In this document: positions 13,019 to 21,907 of the stretch, one piece after another
Numbering within the stretch: the stretch's first letter is position 1
Layout of the letters: each line of letters starts with the position of its first letter
Virus record (IMG/VR): IMGVR_UViG_3300008117_006248
Location: 1-64,000 of that record
DNA: 64,000 nt
Source of the DNA: a virus
Strand: one strand, 5' to 3'
Notes under the pieces: model-generated
Told to the model about the DNA's origin: nothing
Databases searched by the model: none
Seen by the model: only the letters and a program-made list of their open reading frames with translations
Made by a program: the position numbers and the translations under genes

Positions 13019-13795
13019 ATGAAATTTTACGTCAGAGGCGGGGTGGGCGATTTTTTACAATGCTCTTGGTTTATACAAAATAACAAAACCAAAGAATTTA
13101 TTGTCCACACACATTTTAAAGAGGCCGAATCTTTTTTCAAAAACTTAAATGCAGAAAATGTTTTCTTTTACTATTTTGATACTATAGAAGAACACGATAA
13201 ACAAATAGATAAAATTCTTGAAAACCATGGAGAAAACTCTACCACCAACATAAGAGAATGCCCCAGAAGTTATTATTCTAACATTAATTTTTCTCAACAA
13301 TTCAAAGACGAAGCTGAATCTTTTATTAAAAAGTTTTCTAATAAAAAACCAATAATAGGTATTCATCCTTTCGGAAGCAATTTTTCTTGCGACACTTATT
13401 CTCGTTTCAATTTACCTATAAAATATTTATCTCCAGAGATAGTTTCAGAAATGATTAGCGAAAATTATAATTATATTATATTTGGATCTAAATCTCAACT
13501 AGAGTCTTACGGAATACCACAGTCTGAAAATATACTACACACTGACATTAGCATTGAATCCTGTTTGGAGTTAGTGAAACTCTGCTGTAAATTTTTTGGC
13601 ACAGACAGCTGCTTTAAAACAATGTCTTCTATGTCAAGAATACCAACATATTGCGTTTTAGGAGATTTCGAGGATACTATAAGAGATCAATTTTTTATTA
13701 ATCAATACGAAAAAGACAATGTTATGAAAGTTTTTAGATTCAAAGATGCCTATTCTGAAAAAAACAAGCTAATTGACTTTTTAAAACTAAATTGA
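13019..13795 (+). CDS. GT9-like glycosyltransferase (heptosyltransferase family)
   Basis: The protein has 258 residues, shorter than full heptosyltransferases (about 320-350). The N-terminal 'MKFYVRGGVGDFLQCSWFI' resembles the 'R..GLGDvl...P' start. The C-terminal half has 'PIIGIHPFGSNF' and 'FFGTDSCFKTMSSMSRIPTYCVLGD', like the 'igvhPGas' and 'G.DSG..H.A.A...P.i.lfGp' motifs of the family, with His replaced. It probably transfers a heptose or related sugar. It follows the inverted repeat with no clear Shine-Dalgarno sequence; the next gene starts 1 nt after the stop. Confidence 0.65.
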   Translation: MKFYVRGGVGDFLQCSWFIQNNKTKEFIVHTHFKEAESFFKNLNAENVFFYYFDTIEEHDKQIDKILENHGENSTTNIRECPRSYYSNINFSQQFKDEAESFIKKFSNKKPIIGIHPFGSNFSCDTYSRFNLPIKYLSPEIVSEMISENYNYIIFGSKSQLESYGIPQSENILHTDISIESCLELVKLCCKFFGTDSCFKTMSSMSRIPTYCVLGDFEDTIRDQFFINQYEKDNVMKVFRFKDAYSEKNKLIDFLKLN

Positions 13796-13796
13796 T

Positions 13797-14534
13797 ATGA
13801 AATTTTCTTTATTTCTAAATACAAGAAATAGACCTCACCTACTTAGAAATTTTTTAAATTCTGTCTATCAAACTACAAGCGATAAAAATTCTATAGAAAT
13901 TATTATTACTTATGATGACGATGACGAGCTAACTCACGCTATTTCTAAAAATAATTTTGGACTGGATATAAGGTTTATCAGAGGTCCAAGGCCTGATAAT
14001 TTAATTGCCTCTTACAACAGAATGGTCAGAGTTGCAAAAGGAGAAAATCTTTTTGTTTGCAACGATGATATCTCTATTTTAACTAAAAGCTGGGATGAAA
14101 TAGCCTTAAATAAAATAAATGAATACAAGGAAATTCATGGATTTTCTGATAATATTTATTATTGCAAAACCCACTGCAATAGCGCAGATAGAGACATAAC
14201 CGCAGGATATTGTTCTTTTCCAATAATTTCCAAAAAAGCGACCGAGGTTTTAGGGTTTTTCATGTATGAATCTTTTAAAACTTTAGGAGGAGACACTTCT
14301 ATATACAGACTCTATAAAGAAATAGAAAGAATTATAGATTTACAAGAAATAAAAATAGATCATATTTTGCATAATACTGTTTCTGCGGTTTGTTCTCCTG
14401 ATAAAGTAGCCGAAGAATATAGACATAAATTTTTTTCTAATGTAATAAACCCACTGACTTTTGATGTATCTAAAGAAGCTAAATTACTAATAGATTATAT
14501 AAATGAAAATTCTGAATCTAAGTTCTTTGAATAA
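13797..14534 (+). CDS. GT2-like glycosyltransferase
   Basis: The protein has 245 residues. 'FSLFLNTRNRPHLLRNFLNSVYQT' and 'IIITYDDDDELT' match the GT-A N-terminus of GT2 enzymes, and 'ENLFVCNDDISIL' is the DXD-like metal and NDP-sugar site. The acceptor side is less conserved. It likely adds one sugar in the glycan built by this cluster. It overlaps the next gene by 32 nt. Confidence 0.7.
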   Translation: MKFSLFLNTRNRPHLLRNFLNSVYQTTSDKNSIEIIITYDDDDELTHAISKNNFGLDIRFIRGPRPDNLIASYNRMVRVAKGENLFVCNDDISILTKSWDEIALNKINEYKEIHGFSDNIYYCKTHCNSADRDITAGYCSFPIISKKATEVLGFFMYESFKTLGGDTSIYRLYKEIERIIDLQEIKIDHILHNTVSAVCSPDKVAEEYRHKFFSNVINPLTFDVSKEAKLLIDYINENSESKFFE

Positions 14535-15045
14535 CTGCAAAATAAAAGACCTTTTTGTTCTTCAGCCAGAAACTTTTAGCGATTTTAGAGGGGAAAATTT
14601 TGAAGGATACAACGACTGCTCCTATCAAAAAATTTTTTCTTCTAGCGAAAGGTGGTCGAAAGCAAGCCCCAAATTTATAGTAGATAGTTTTTCTAAATCT
14701 AGAAAAGATGTCTTGCGTGGATTTCATGGAGATATTTTTACATGGAAACTTATAGAGTGTCTGAAAGGATCAATATACTTTGCCGTCATAGACTTAAGGA
14801 AAGATTCTGAAACATTCGGTGAACATCAAACATTTACTCTCACAGAACATAATAAGTACCAAGTGCTTGTACCGAATGGGTGCGTTAATGCGCATTTATG
14901 TGTCAGTGAAGAATGCTTATTTCATTATAAATTTACGCATGAATACGTTGCGCAAAAAGACCAGATGCATGTAAAATGGAACGACCCAAAATATAATATT
15001 TTTTGGCCTATAAACAATCCAATCCTTTCTGAAAGAGATAAATGA
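14503..15045 (+). CDS. dTDP-4-dehydrorhamnose 3,5-epimerase-like sugar epimerase
   Basis: The protein has 180 residues, a normal RmlC size. Visible family landmarks: 'KDVLRGFHGD' (active-site His segment, RGLH in RmlC), 'LIECLKGSIYFAVIDLRKDSETFG', 'YQVLVPNGCVNAHLCVSEE' and 'YKFTHEYVAQKDQMHVKWNDP'. The cupin enzyme epimerises a 4-keto-6-deoxy sugar nucleotide at C3 and/or C5. No rmlA, rmlB or rmlD is in the window, so the substrate may be a GDP- or CDP-keto sugar made by neighbouring genes, or host dTDP sugar. Its ATG lies 32 nt inside the previous gene. Confidence 0.8.
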   Translation: MKILNLSSLNNCKIKDLFVLQPETFSDFRGENFEGYNDCSYQKIFSSSERWSKASPKFIVDSFSKSRKDVLRGFHGDIFTWKLIECLKGSIYFAVIDLRKDSETFGEHQTFTLTEHNKYQVLVPNGCVNAHLCVSEECLFHYKFTHEYVAQKDQMHVKWNDPKYNIFWPINNPILSERDK

Positions 15046-15551
15046 AAAATTTTATAATAGTCTCTGCGATAAAAGAAGAGTTTCCATTTGACGAAGATTT
15101 TCCAATTATTTACACTGGAATCGGCAAAGTAAACGCTGCGATTGGTTTGTGTAATTACTTAAATCTTAATCCAAAAATAGATATTGTTATAAATTTAGGA
15201 TCTGCTGGAGGATTAAATTGCGAAATTGGATCAATTGTTGAATGCGGTATTTTTATAGACGGCCAATTAGACTATCCCGGATATATACAAGAGCAAATAG
15301 TATTTGGAATTAATAAAAAAACATGTTGCACTTTTGATAATTTTGTAACTGAAAAACCAAAAATTTATGCAAATTGTGTCGATATGGAGGCGGCGGCTCT
15401 CGCCAAAACTTGCATGCAAAAAGAACTTAAATTTTTGTGTTTTAAATATATTTCTGATATAATAGGTGAAGAAAAACAAACAACTAAATGGCTTAAAAAT
15501 TATAAAGAAGGTAAAAATCTTCTGAGAAAAGCTCTAGAAAACATAATATGA
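15042..15551 (+). CDS. Nucleoside phosphorylase/nucleosidase-like protein (MTAN family)
   Basis: The protein has 169 residues, about 60 shorter than bacterial MTA/SAH nucleosidases. The N-terminal 'IIVSAIKEE', then 'YTGIGKVNAAIGL', 'IDIVINLGSAGGLN' and 'VDMEAAALAKTC' with the ribose-binding Glu, and 'KYISDIIGEE' with the Asp near the base, follow the PNP/UDP phosphorylase family in order. Strands in the middle are missing, so activity is uncertain. A nucleosidase among sugar genes is unusual; it might recycle S-adenosylhomocysteine or 5'-deoxyadenosine made by the methyltransferase and radical SAM enzyme nearby. ATGA overlap with the previous gene. Confidence 0.7.
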   Translation: MKNFIIVSAIKEEFPFDEDFPIIYTGIGKVNAAIGLCNYLNLNPKIDIVINLGSAGGLNCEIGSIVECGIFIDGQLDYPGYIQEQIVFGINKKTCCTFDNFVTEKPKIYANCVDMEAAALAKTCMQKELKFLCFKYISDIIGEEKQTTKWLKNYKEGKNLLRKALENII

Positions 15552-16483
15552 AAATTTTAATCACAGGGGGCGCGGGATATTTAGGCTCAGTATTAACTGA
15601 AAACTTACTTAAAGAAGGTAACGAAGTAACTATTTTAGATAATTTATGCTATAATCAGTTATCTCTGAGCGGATTTTTTTCTAATAAACTGTTTAAATTT
15701 GTACTGGGAGACGTTAGAGAAAAATCTCTTTTAGAAAAACTTGTAAGTGAAAATGATGTAATTATACCATTGGCAGCTATTGTTGGAATGCCAGCTTGCA
15801 AAAGCAATCCCCAAGCCGCAATCGATATAAATCTAAATCAAATAAAAAATATAATTAAATTTTCTAGTAAAAACCAAAGAATCATATTGCCTAATACTAA
15901 TAGTCAATATGGCTCATCTTCTGAAATAATTACAGAAAGTAGTCCTTTCAAACCCCTATCTCTTTATGCAGAAACCAAATGCGATGCCGAAAAAGCGCTT
16001 CTTGACTCTGGAAATGGAATTGCTCTAAGACTAGCTACTGTTTTTGGTATGTCTTATAGAATGAGAATGGATCTTTTAGTTAACGATCTTGTATTTAAAT
16101 CTTTGACTGATGGATATCTTGTTCTTTTTGAATCTCATTTTATCAGAAATTATATTCATGTAAGAGATGTTTCTAAGGCTTTCTCTTTTATGATATATAG
16201 ATACCTAAATTGCAATAATAACGCTTTCAATGTAGGTCTTTCTGATGCTAATTTAAATAAATTGCAATTAGCAGAAACTATCAAAAAGTTTATTCCTGAA
16301 TTAGTTATCGTGCAAAATGAATTCAAAAAAGATTTTGACCAAAGAAATTATAGAGTGTCAAATAAAAAAATAGAATCATATGGATGGTCTCCAGATTTTT
16401 CTCTAGAATCCGGCATAAAAGAATTGATTAATGGGTATCAGCAAATAATAAAATATAAAAATAAAGATTTTACTAACTTGTAA
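15548..16483 (+). CDS. NAD-dependent sugar-nucleotide epimerase/dehydratase (extended SDR)
   Basis: The protein has 311 residues. 'ILITGGAGYLGSVL' at the N-terminus is the GxxGxxG NAD(P) site. Tyr140 and Lys144 in 'YAETK' form the YxxxK catalytic pair, preceded by 'IILPNTNSQYGSS'. The 'FIRNYIHVRDVSKAF' segment is the typical substrate-side motif. It resembles UDP-glucose-4-epimerase or GDP-6-deoxy sugar enzymes; the exact substrate cannot be read. It overlaps the nucleosidase gene by 4 nt. Confidence 0.85.
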   Translation: MKILITGGAGYLGSVLTENLLKEGNEVTILDNLCYNQLSLSGFFSNKLFKFVLGDVREKSLLEKLVSENDVIIPLAAIVGMPACKSNPQAAIDINLNQIKNIIKFSSKNQRIILPNTNSQYGSSSEIITESSPFKPLSLYAETKCDAEKALLDSGNGIALRLATVFGMSYRMRMDLLVNDLVFKSLTDGYLVLFESHFIRNYIHVRDVSKAFSFMIYRYLNCNNNAFNVGLSDANLNKLQLAETIKKFIPELVIVQNEFKKDFDQRNYRVSNKKIESYGWSPDFSLESGIKELINGYQQIIKYKNKDFTNL

Positions 16484-16490
16484 TTTATTT

Positions 16491-18011
16491 ATGGATATAT
16501 TATTTGTTTCTCCCGGTAACGCCTCTGGAATTTACCAAGACCTTTCTGAAAACTATTCTGCGATAGAACCTCCGACTTGGGCATTACTTTTAGCTCAATC
16601 TTGCAGATCTATAGGTCTTAGCGTAGGAATTCTTGATATAAACGCTGAAAAGCTAAATAACGATAAAGTCTTACAAAGAATAAATGCACTCAATCCCAAT
16701 CTGATTTGTTTTGTCGTCTACGGTCAAAATGTTAATTCTGGGACCGTCAATATGTCTGGGGCATTATATACTTCTAATTTTTTAAAGGAAAAAGACGTAA
16801 AAATTCCAATCTCATACGTAGGTTCATATATGCAGGCTGTTCCTTTCAAAGTAATGAAAGACGAGCCTTCTATTGATTTTGCTTTTACGAATGAAGCGGT
16901 TTACGCTTTAAGAAATGTAGCCAAGCTTAAAGATTTTTCTAATTTAGAAAATATAAATGGAATTATTTGGAGAAAGAATGGAGTTATAACAATAAACCCT
17001 CCAGAAAAATCTGTTCCAAACGATAGGATGGATATAGACTTACCTGGTTACGCTTGGGATCTTCTTCCTTATCAAAATAAACCGCTAGATTTATATAGAT
17101 CTCCATTATGGCATTCTGAATATAATGAAGACAATAGAACACCATACGCCGCTATACAAACATCTTTAGGATGCCAATTTTCTTGCAGTTTTTGCATGAT
17201 TAATATCATTAACAGAAATGATAACGATGAAATAGGCGTAGCTGGCAAATATAGCGGCATGAGATATTGGAGTCCTGATTTTATTATTAAAGAATTCGAA
17301 AAACTGTATTCTCTTGGAGTTAGAACAATAAAAATAACAGACGAAATGTTTTTATTAAATAAAAAATTTTATGCCCCGCTTTGCGAAATGCTACGCGATA
17401 GAGGTTATGGCAAAAACTTAAGAATGTGGGCATATTCAAGGATAGACACAGTAAGAAATCCTGAGCTTCTTAAATTAGTAAGATCTGCTGGAATTAGATG
17501 GCTGGCCCTCGGCATAGAAAGCGCAGATAAAACAGTAAGACTAGAAGTATCTAAAGGAAAATTCGAAGATGTAGACATTAAAAGAGTTATATCTCAAATC
17601 CATGACGCTAACATTGAAGTAATGGCGAATTATATATTTGGCCTTCCCGGAGACACTGTTGAAAGCATGCGTAAAACTCTTGACTTTTCTAAAGATTTAT
17701 GTACATCTGGATGGAATGCTTATGCCGCCATGGCATTACCAGGAAGTCAATTGTATAAAGATGCTATCTTAAAAAATACAAAATTGCCAGACTCTTATGA
17801 AGGATATTCTTTTCATGGCTACGAGACTCTTCCCCTGCCAACAGAATCGTTGTCCGCTGAAGAAGTGTTAAAATTCAGGGATTCGGCTTTTTCCGAATAC
17901 CACTCTTCTGGCGCTTTTTTGGATAGAATAAAAAATAAATTTGGGGAAAACGCTGTAAAAAATATAAAAGACATGTTAAAGATAAAAATAGTTAGAAAAA
18001 TCTATAATTAA
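16491..18011 (+). CDS. Radical SAM protein with a B12-binding-like N-terminus
   Basis: The protein has 506 residues. Cys228, Cys232 and Cys235 form the CxxxCxxC site for a [4Fe-4S] cluster in 'SLGCQFSCSFCMINI'. Downstream, 'IKITDEMFLL' and 'WLALGIESADKTVRLEVSKGK' and 'NYIFGLPGDTVESMRKTL' fit the B12-binding-domain radical SAM subfamily (SPASM-free, HemN-like strand order). The first 190 residues have the alternating strand-helix pattern of a cobalamin-binding domain (PPTWALLLAQSCRSIGLSVGILDINAE), but the usual DxHxxG signature is not seen. It could methylate or rearrange a sugar. In a phage this is rare. Confidence 0.8.
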   Translation: MDILFVSPGNASGIYQDLSENYSAIEPPTWALLLAQSCRSIGLSVGILDINAEKLNNDKVLQRINALNPNLICFVVYGQNVNSGTVNMSGALYTSNFLKEKDVKIPISYVGSYMQAVPFKVMKDEPSIDFAFTNEAVYALRNVAKLKDFSNLENINGIIWRKNGVITINPPEKSVPNDRMDIDLPGYAWDLLPYQNKPLDLYRSPLWHSEYNEDNRTPYAAIQTSLGCQFSCSFCMINIINRNDNDEIGVAGKYSGMRYWSPDFIIKEFEKLYSLGVRTIKITDEMFLLNKKFYAPLCEMLRDRGYGKNLRMWAYSRIDTVRNPELLKLVRSAGIRWLALGIESADKTVRLEVSKGKFEDVDIKRVISQIHDANIEVMANYIFGLPGDTVESMRKTLDFSKDLCTSGWNAYAAMALPGSQLYKDAILKNTKLPDSYEGYSFHGYETLPLPTESLSAEEVLKFRDSAFSEYHSSGAFLDRIKNKFGENAVKNIKDMLKIKIVRKIYN

Positions 18012-18012
18012 A

Positions 18013-18621
18013 ATGAAACAATATTCTGAAAAAGATTTATTAGATTTTGAAGAAGACATCGCAAAAGAATTTAATTCAGGCAAAATAAAGGCTCCGATTC
18101 ATCTTCACAATGGAAATGAGAAAGAAATAATAGAAATATTTAAAAACATAAATCCTAAAGATTGGATTCTATGCAGCTGGAGAAGTCATTATCACTGCCT
18201 GCTTAAAGGAGTGCCTCCAGAAGAATTAAAACAAAATATAATGGACGGAAAATCTATAGCTCTTTGTTTCCCAGAGTATAATATTTTTTCTTCAGCTATC
18301 GTAACCGGCATTCTTCCTATCGCGGTAGGAATAGGTATGGCGTCAAAAATGAATGGTGATGGAAGATGGGTGTATTGTTTTGTCGGCGACATGACATCTG
18401 AGACAGGATGTTTCGAAGAGTGTTATAAATATGTTTGCAACCACGATCTTCCAGTCAAATTTATAATAGAAGATAATGGCAAATCTGTTTGTACAGATAC
18501 TCGGAAAATATGGAACACCATAAGACTTAGCAAAGAAGGCTTATTTAATAAGCATCTTTACTATTATAAATATGAAACAAAATGGCCTCACGCTGGAGCC
18601 GGACAAAGAGTTCAATTTTAA
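18013..18621 (+). CDS. Thiamine-diphosphate enzyme, E1-alpha/transketolase N-terminal-like subunit
   Basis: The protein has 202 residues. 'WILCSWRSHYHCLLKGVPPEELKQNIMDG', 'GILPIAVGIGMASK' and 'YCFVGDMTSETGCFEECYKYVCNHDLPVKFIIEDNG' align by pattern with the alpha subunit of pyruvate/acetoin dehydrogenase E1 (in those, GDG(A)..G...E and ENN). The GDM..EDN variant of the ThDP-Mg motif is a departure. It is about 130 residues shorter than normal E1-alpha. The next gene is the matching beta-like half, one base downstream (TAATATG). No E2/E3 lipoyl genes are in the window, so a carboligase or transketolase type reaction on a keto-sugar is more likely than oxidative decarboxylation. Confidence 0.75.
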   Translation: MKQYSEKDLLDFEEDIAKEFNSGKIKAPIHLHNGNEKEIIEIFKNINPKDWILCSWRSHYHCLLKGVPPEELKQNIMDGKSIALCFPEYNIFSSAIVTGILPIAVGIGMASKMNGDGRWVYCFVGDMTSETGCFEECYKYVCNHDLPVKFIIEDNGKSVCTDTRKIWNTIRLSKEGLFNKHLYYYKYETKWPHAGAGQRVQF

Positions 18622-18622
18622 T

Positions 18623-19153
18623 ATGAAATATTTTGATGAATTAAAAAGATCAATGGATTATCTAGCGGCTCATCCGGACACTTTATTTATTGGCCAAGCT
18701 GTTGAGTATGCTGGCACAGCAATGAGCAACACTTTAAAAGATGTACCAAATAATAAAAAACTAGAGCTTCCTGTTTGCGAAGATTTGCAAGCTGGAATGA
18801 CAAATGGCTTTGCTTTATCTGGCAAAATTCCAATAAGCATCTATCCACGATGGAATTTCTTTTTGCTCGCCACAAATCAAGTAGTTAATCATTTAGATAA
18901 GATCCCAATGATTTCTGATTTTAAAACTAAAGCAATTATTAGAACTGGAATTGGTTCGGAAAGACCTCTTCATCCGCAGCATCAACACGTTGGCGATTTC
19001 ACTGATGCATTTAATCTTATGCTCAAAAATGTAGAAGTAATTAGGCTTGACGAGCCAGAAGATATATTTCCAGCTTATGAAAAAGCTTTAAATAGAACCG
19101 ATGGCAAATCAACTATTTTAGTTGAGTGGGGAGATTTTTATAACGAAAAATAA
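18623..19153 (+). CDS. Thiamine-diphosphate enzyme, E1-beta/transketolase pyrimidine-binding-like subunit
   Basis: The protein has 176 residues from the ATG that forms TAATATG with the previous stop (an in-frame ATG at 18572 lies inside the alpha gene). 'HPDTLFIGQAVEYAGTAM' matches the start of E1-beta; Glu53 in 'ELPVCED' is at the place of the ThDP-activating Glu. 'GFALSGKIPISIYPRWNFFLLATNQVVNHLDKIP' and 'IIRTGIG' complete the Pyr domain. The usual C-terminal transketolase domain is absent. With the preceding gene it makes a two-subunit ThDP enzyme, which would sit in the cytoplasm. Confidence 0.78.
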   Translation: MKYFDELKRSMDYLAAHPDTLFIGQAVEYAGTAMSNTLKDVPNNKKLELPVCEDLQAGMTNGFALSGKIPISIYPRWNFFLLATNQVVNHLDKIPMISDFKTKAIIRTGIGSERPLHPQHQHVGDFTDAFNLMLKNVEVIRLDEPEDIFPAYEKALNRTDGKSTILVEWGDFYNEK

Positions 19154-19171
19154 AAACTGCAATTAAAGATA

Positions 19172-19993
19172 ATGGATTTCTCTTTTTTAATTGCCTCTAA
19201 AAAACCGTATGATGACTACGCTCGAAAATCTGTTGATTCCATTTGTGCGATAGATACTAAATTAAAATACGAAATCATAATATGCCACCAAGATGAAATA
19301 AGAGACAGCAGAGTCAGATGGATAAAAGACGATAAGCTATCTGGATCTTGTTATGCTTATAATACTTGCTATAAATATTCTTCTGGTAAATATATTTTTA
19401 TTTTTACAGATGATGCTATTTTGCATGGAGACATTTACGGAACAATTGATTTTCTTGAGTCTGATTTATTTAAAAATAAAAAATTTAAGATAACAACTTT
19501 GCCTGGAATGCTGCGAGATAAAACAAGCCCTATTAATATTACAAAATTTGAAAAAGAACCGTCCTATCCTGATATATTAAAATTAACAGATTGTTATATT
19601 ATTTGTCCGCCGTTTAATGTTCCATGTTTCCCAATATTTTCTAGGGAAACCGTAGATAATTTTTTGGGTGGCATTCTTTTCCATCCAAGCGTAAAAATAT
19701 GTCATGACTGGTGGCTTGGGGCTTTTTTGTATTTTAATGGCGAACCAATAGTGCAGTACGACAAAGCTTTAATTATTGGAGATCCTATTTTAGCAATACC
19801 ACATGAAGATTTAATTTTGGAAGATACAAAAGTAAAATTTTTTGGAGAAAGCTATGTGAATACATATAGAATTATTAAAAACTATTTCAAAGGCATGCCT
19901 TACGTATACGATGAAGGAAAAAGTTATATTTCAGAGCAAGAAATCCTAAAATTAAAAAATGAAAGAAAAACATCACATCCTATTTGTAACTGA
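19172..19993 (+). CDS. GT2-like glycosyltransferase
   Basis: The protein has 273 residues. 'FSFLIASKKPYDDYARKSVDSI', 'YEIIICHQDEIRDSRVRWIKDDKLSGSCYAYNT' and 'YIFIFTDDAILH' follow the GT-A fold of family 2, the last carrying the DXD-type site. A later 'ICHDWWLGAF' resembles the acceptor ED/HDW motif of some GT2 enzymes. It overlaps the next gene by 35 nt. Sugar and acceptor unknown. Confidence 0.65.
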   Translation: MDFSFLIASKKPYDDYARKSVDSICAIDTKLKYEIIICHQDEIRDSRVRWIKDDKLSGSCYAYNTCYKYSSGKYIFIFTDDAILHGDIYGTIDFLESDLFKNKKFKITTLPGMLRDKTSPINITKFEKEPSYPDILKLTDCYIICPPFNVPCFPIFSRETVDNFLGGILFHPSVKICHDWWLGAFLYFNGEPIVQYDKALIIGDPILAIPHEDLILEDTKVKFFGESYVNTYRIIKNYFKGMPYVYDEGKSYISEQEILKLKNERKTSHPICN

Positions 19994-20933
19994 AAAGTGG
20001 TTCAATGGCTGCCCGCAGCTTTCATTCACAAATAATTTTCACAATTTATTCAATACATTTAACTCGGCCGTAGGTGAAGATTTTTCCTGGAACACAATTC
20101 ACATAGATGAATCGTATTCTATTTATGGAAAACATGTAGATGAAATAATCTTAAACTACTGTTTATACAATAACGTATCCGTTGTTTTTTATTCTCTTTT
20201 AGGCACTGACCCCAGAAATCCAACAATAAAAACATATCAAGCTCTTAAAAATGCTAAAATAAAGCAATGTTTTATGTGGCCAGATACTGCTGGCTGGGCT
20301 ATAGAAAAAATAAAAGAACTTGACAGTTTATCTGATCTTCACATCTCTTGGGATAATCCATCTATTAAAATTGGATATTCAAATAAGCATTTATCTATGT
20401 GGGTTCCTCAAGATCAATTTTTATTTTGCCCAGACGAACAAAATATAGATGTTAATTTTTCTGGCAGCAAGCATCAGGAAGACAGAATAGAATATTTAAA
20501 TTTTTTAATTAAAAAACTAAATGCAATATCAATTAGAGGCGGGCAAGCGGAAGAAAGGCTAAGCCCTCAGCTATATGCATTTTTGATAAGAAGAAGCAAA
20601 ATAAATCTTAATTTCCCACTGCACCCTTTCGGATTTGATCAGGTTAAAGGAAGAGTGTTTGAAGTTTTGGCTTCTAAATCTTTGCTTTTGGAAAAGGCTA
20701 ATAGCGAAACAAAAAAATTATTAATTCCAAATGAAGAATACGTTGAGTTTTACAGCCCCCAAGATGCTTTAGGCAAAATTAAATATTTTTTAAACAACGA
20801 AGAGCACAGAATCGACATAGCTCGAAAAGGATATGAAAAATATAGAGAAAAATATTCGTCTGATATATTTTGGAAAACTATAATTAATAAACTGTTTGCG
20901 TCTCAAATTTATGAAATTAACAATAATTTTTAA
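19959..20933 (+). CDS. Glycosyltransferase family 1-like (CgeB-type) protein
   Basis: The protein has 324 residues. The N-terminal half has no clear donor motif, but the C-terminal 'GFDQVKGRVFEVLASKSLLLEKANSETKKLLIPNEEYVEFYSPQDALGKIKYFLNNEE...IARKGYEKYREKYS' is the typical end of Glyco_trans_1_2/CgeB-like enzymes (glycan or spore-coat glycosylation). It probably transfers a sugar in the same pathway. The next gene begins 23 nt inside it. Confidence 0.7.
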   Translation: MKEKHHILFVTEKWFNGCPQLSFTNNFHNLFNTFNSAVGEDFSWNTIHIDESYSIYGKHVDEIILNYCLYNNVSVVFYSLLGTDPRNPTIKTYQALKNAKIKQCFMWPDTAGWAIEKIKELDSLSDLHISWDNPSIKIGYSNKHLSMWVPQDQFLFCPDEQNIDVNFSGSKHQEDRIEYLNFLIKKLNAISIRGGQAEERLSPQLYAFLIRRSKINLNFPLHPFGFDQVKGRVFEVLASKSLLLEKANSETKKLLIPNEEYVEFYSPQDALGKIKYFLNNEEHRIDIARKGYEKYREKYSSDIFWKTIINKLFASQIYEINNNF

Positions 20934-21906
20934 TACATGCGGAATATCCGGCAATGAAAATGTAGAAAGATACATTTCTTCAATAAATAGCATTCTTAAT
21001 CAAAAATTTGATGACTTTAGAGTTGTTTTGTCTAGTTGCTTAAACTCCAATAAAACAAAAAACAGACTTATAAACGAATTTAAAAATAAAATTTCTTATA
21101 GCTTTATAGACGAACTTTTACCTGTAAACATAACTTTTAATAAAAGCGTTCAAAGCTCAGTAGCTCATATTGGCAAATCCGATGGATACTTATATGTTGA
21201 TTCTGGTATTGATATGTCAAATGATTTAAATACTTTGTCTAAATTGTATGATTTGCATAAGTCTGGACCAAACGGAATGACCGCTTCTAGAGTAGATTGT
21301 GACGCTGGCTATTGGCTTTGGTTCGGCCAAAATGTTCCGGGATGGTCTCCTTATCATAATCCAACTCCGGAGCAGGATTTCGAATGCAGCCAAGCAATGT
21401 TTAAAAATGGTAATTTTACCGTCCCAATTGGCAAAACAGTTAATTTACACCTTCAGATTTTTGACAATTCTATATTTGAGTCTTTTGATAACAGATTAAT
21501 GCCTGATATTTTTGCCTCTCACTCTACGGAAGGCACTTTCACTTTCATTAATTCTTGTTTAAATAAAAAATTCGTTGTTCATAAAGATGTTTCAGTCAAC
21601 CATTTCACCAGCATGGATGGAGGAAGCTCTGGATTTAGGCCAGAAAGAGCAGGCGTCCCTGGATATCAACACACGATAAATTTTAGCAAAAAAACTATAA
21701 TGGACGCAGTTAATAGCCAAGAAGCGAAAGAATGCGGGTTCGGTTATGAGGAATGCCAAAATATACTAATTCATGATGAATCTAAATTTGATGAAAATGG
21801 ATTTTCAAAAAATCCAGAAAGATTAAAGAAATTTTTATTAGAAGGCTTTTATCTTTCAAAAGAAGAGTTTAGTTACGAAAACATCAATCATGTTTTCTTT
21901 AAATAA
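20911..21906 (+). CDS. GT2-like glycosyltransferase, divergent
   Basis: The protein has 331 residues from ATG 20911 ('MKLTIIFNTCGISGNENVERYISSINSIL'), inside the end of the preceding gene; an upstream in-frame TTG is less likely. The GT-A start and 'SDGYLYVDSGIDMS' (DXD-like) support family 2. The middle has an unusual insert with 'GYWLWFGQNVPGWSPYHNP' and 'HFTSMDGGSSG', which could be an acceptor-binding part. Substrate unknown. Confidence 0.6.
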   Translation: MKLTIIFNTCGISGNENVERYISSINSILNQKFDDFRVVLSSCLNSNKTKNRLINEFKNKISYSFIDELLPVNITFNKSVQSSVAHIGKSDGYLYVDSGIDMSNDLNTLSKLYDLHKSGPNGMTASRVDCDAGYWLWFGQNVPGWSPYHNPTPEQDFECSQAMFKNGNFTVPIGKTVNLHLQIFDNSIFESFDNRLMPDIFASHSTEGTFTFINSCLNKKFVVHKDVSVNHFTSMDGGSSGFRPERAGVPGYQHTINFSKKTIMDAVNSQEAKECGFGYEECQNILIHDESKFDENGFSKNPERLKKFLLEGFYLSKEEFSYENINHVFFK

Positions 21907-21907
21907 T

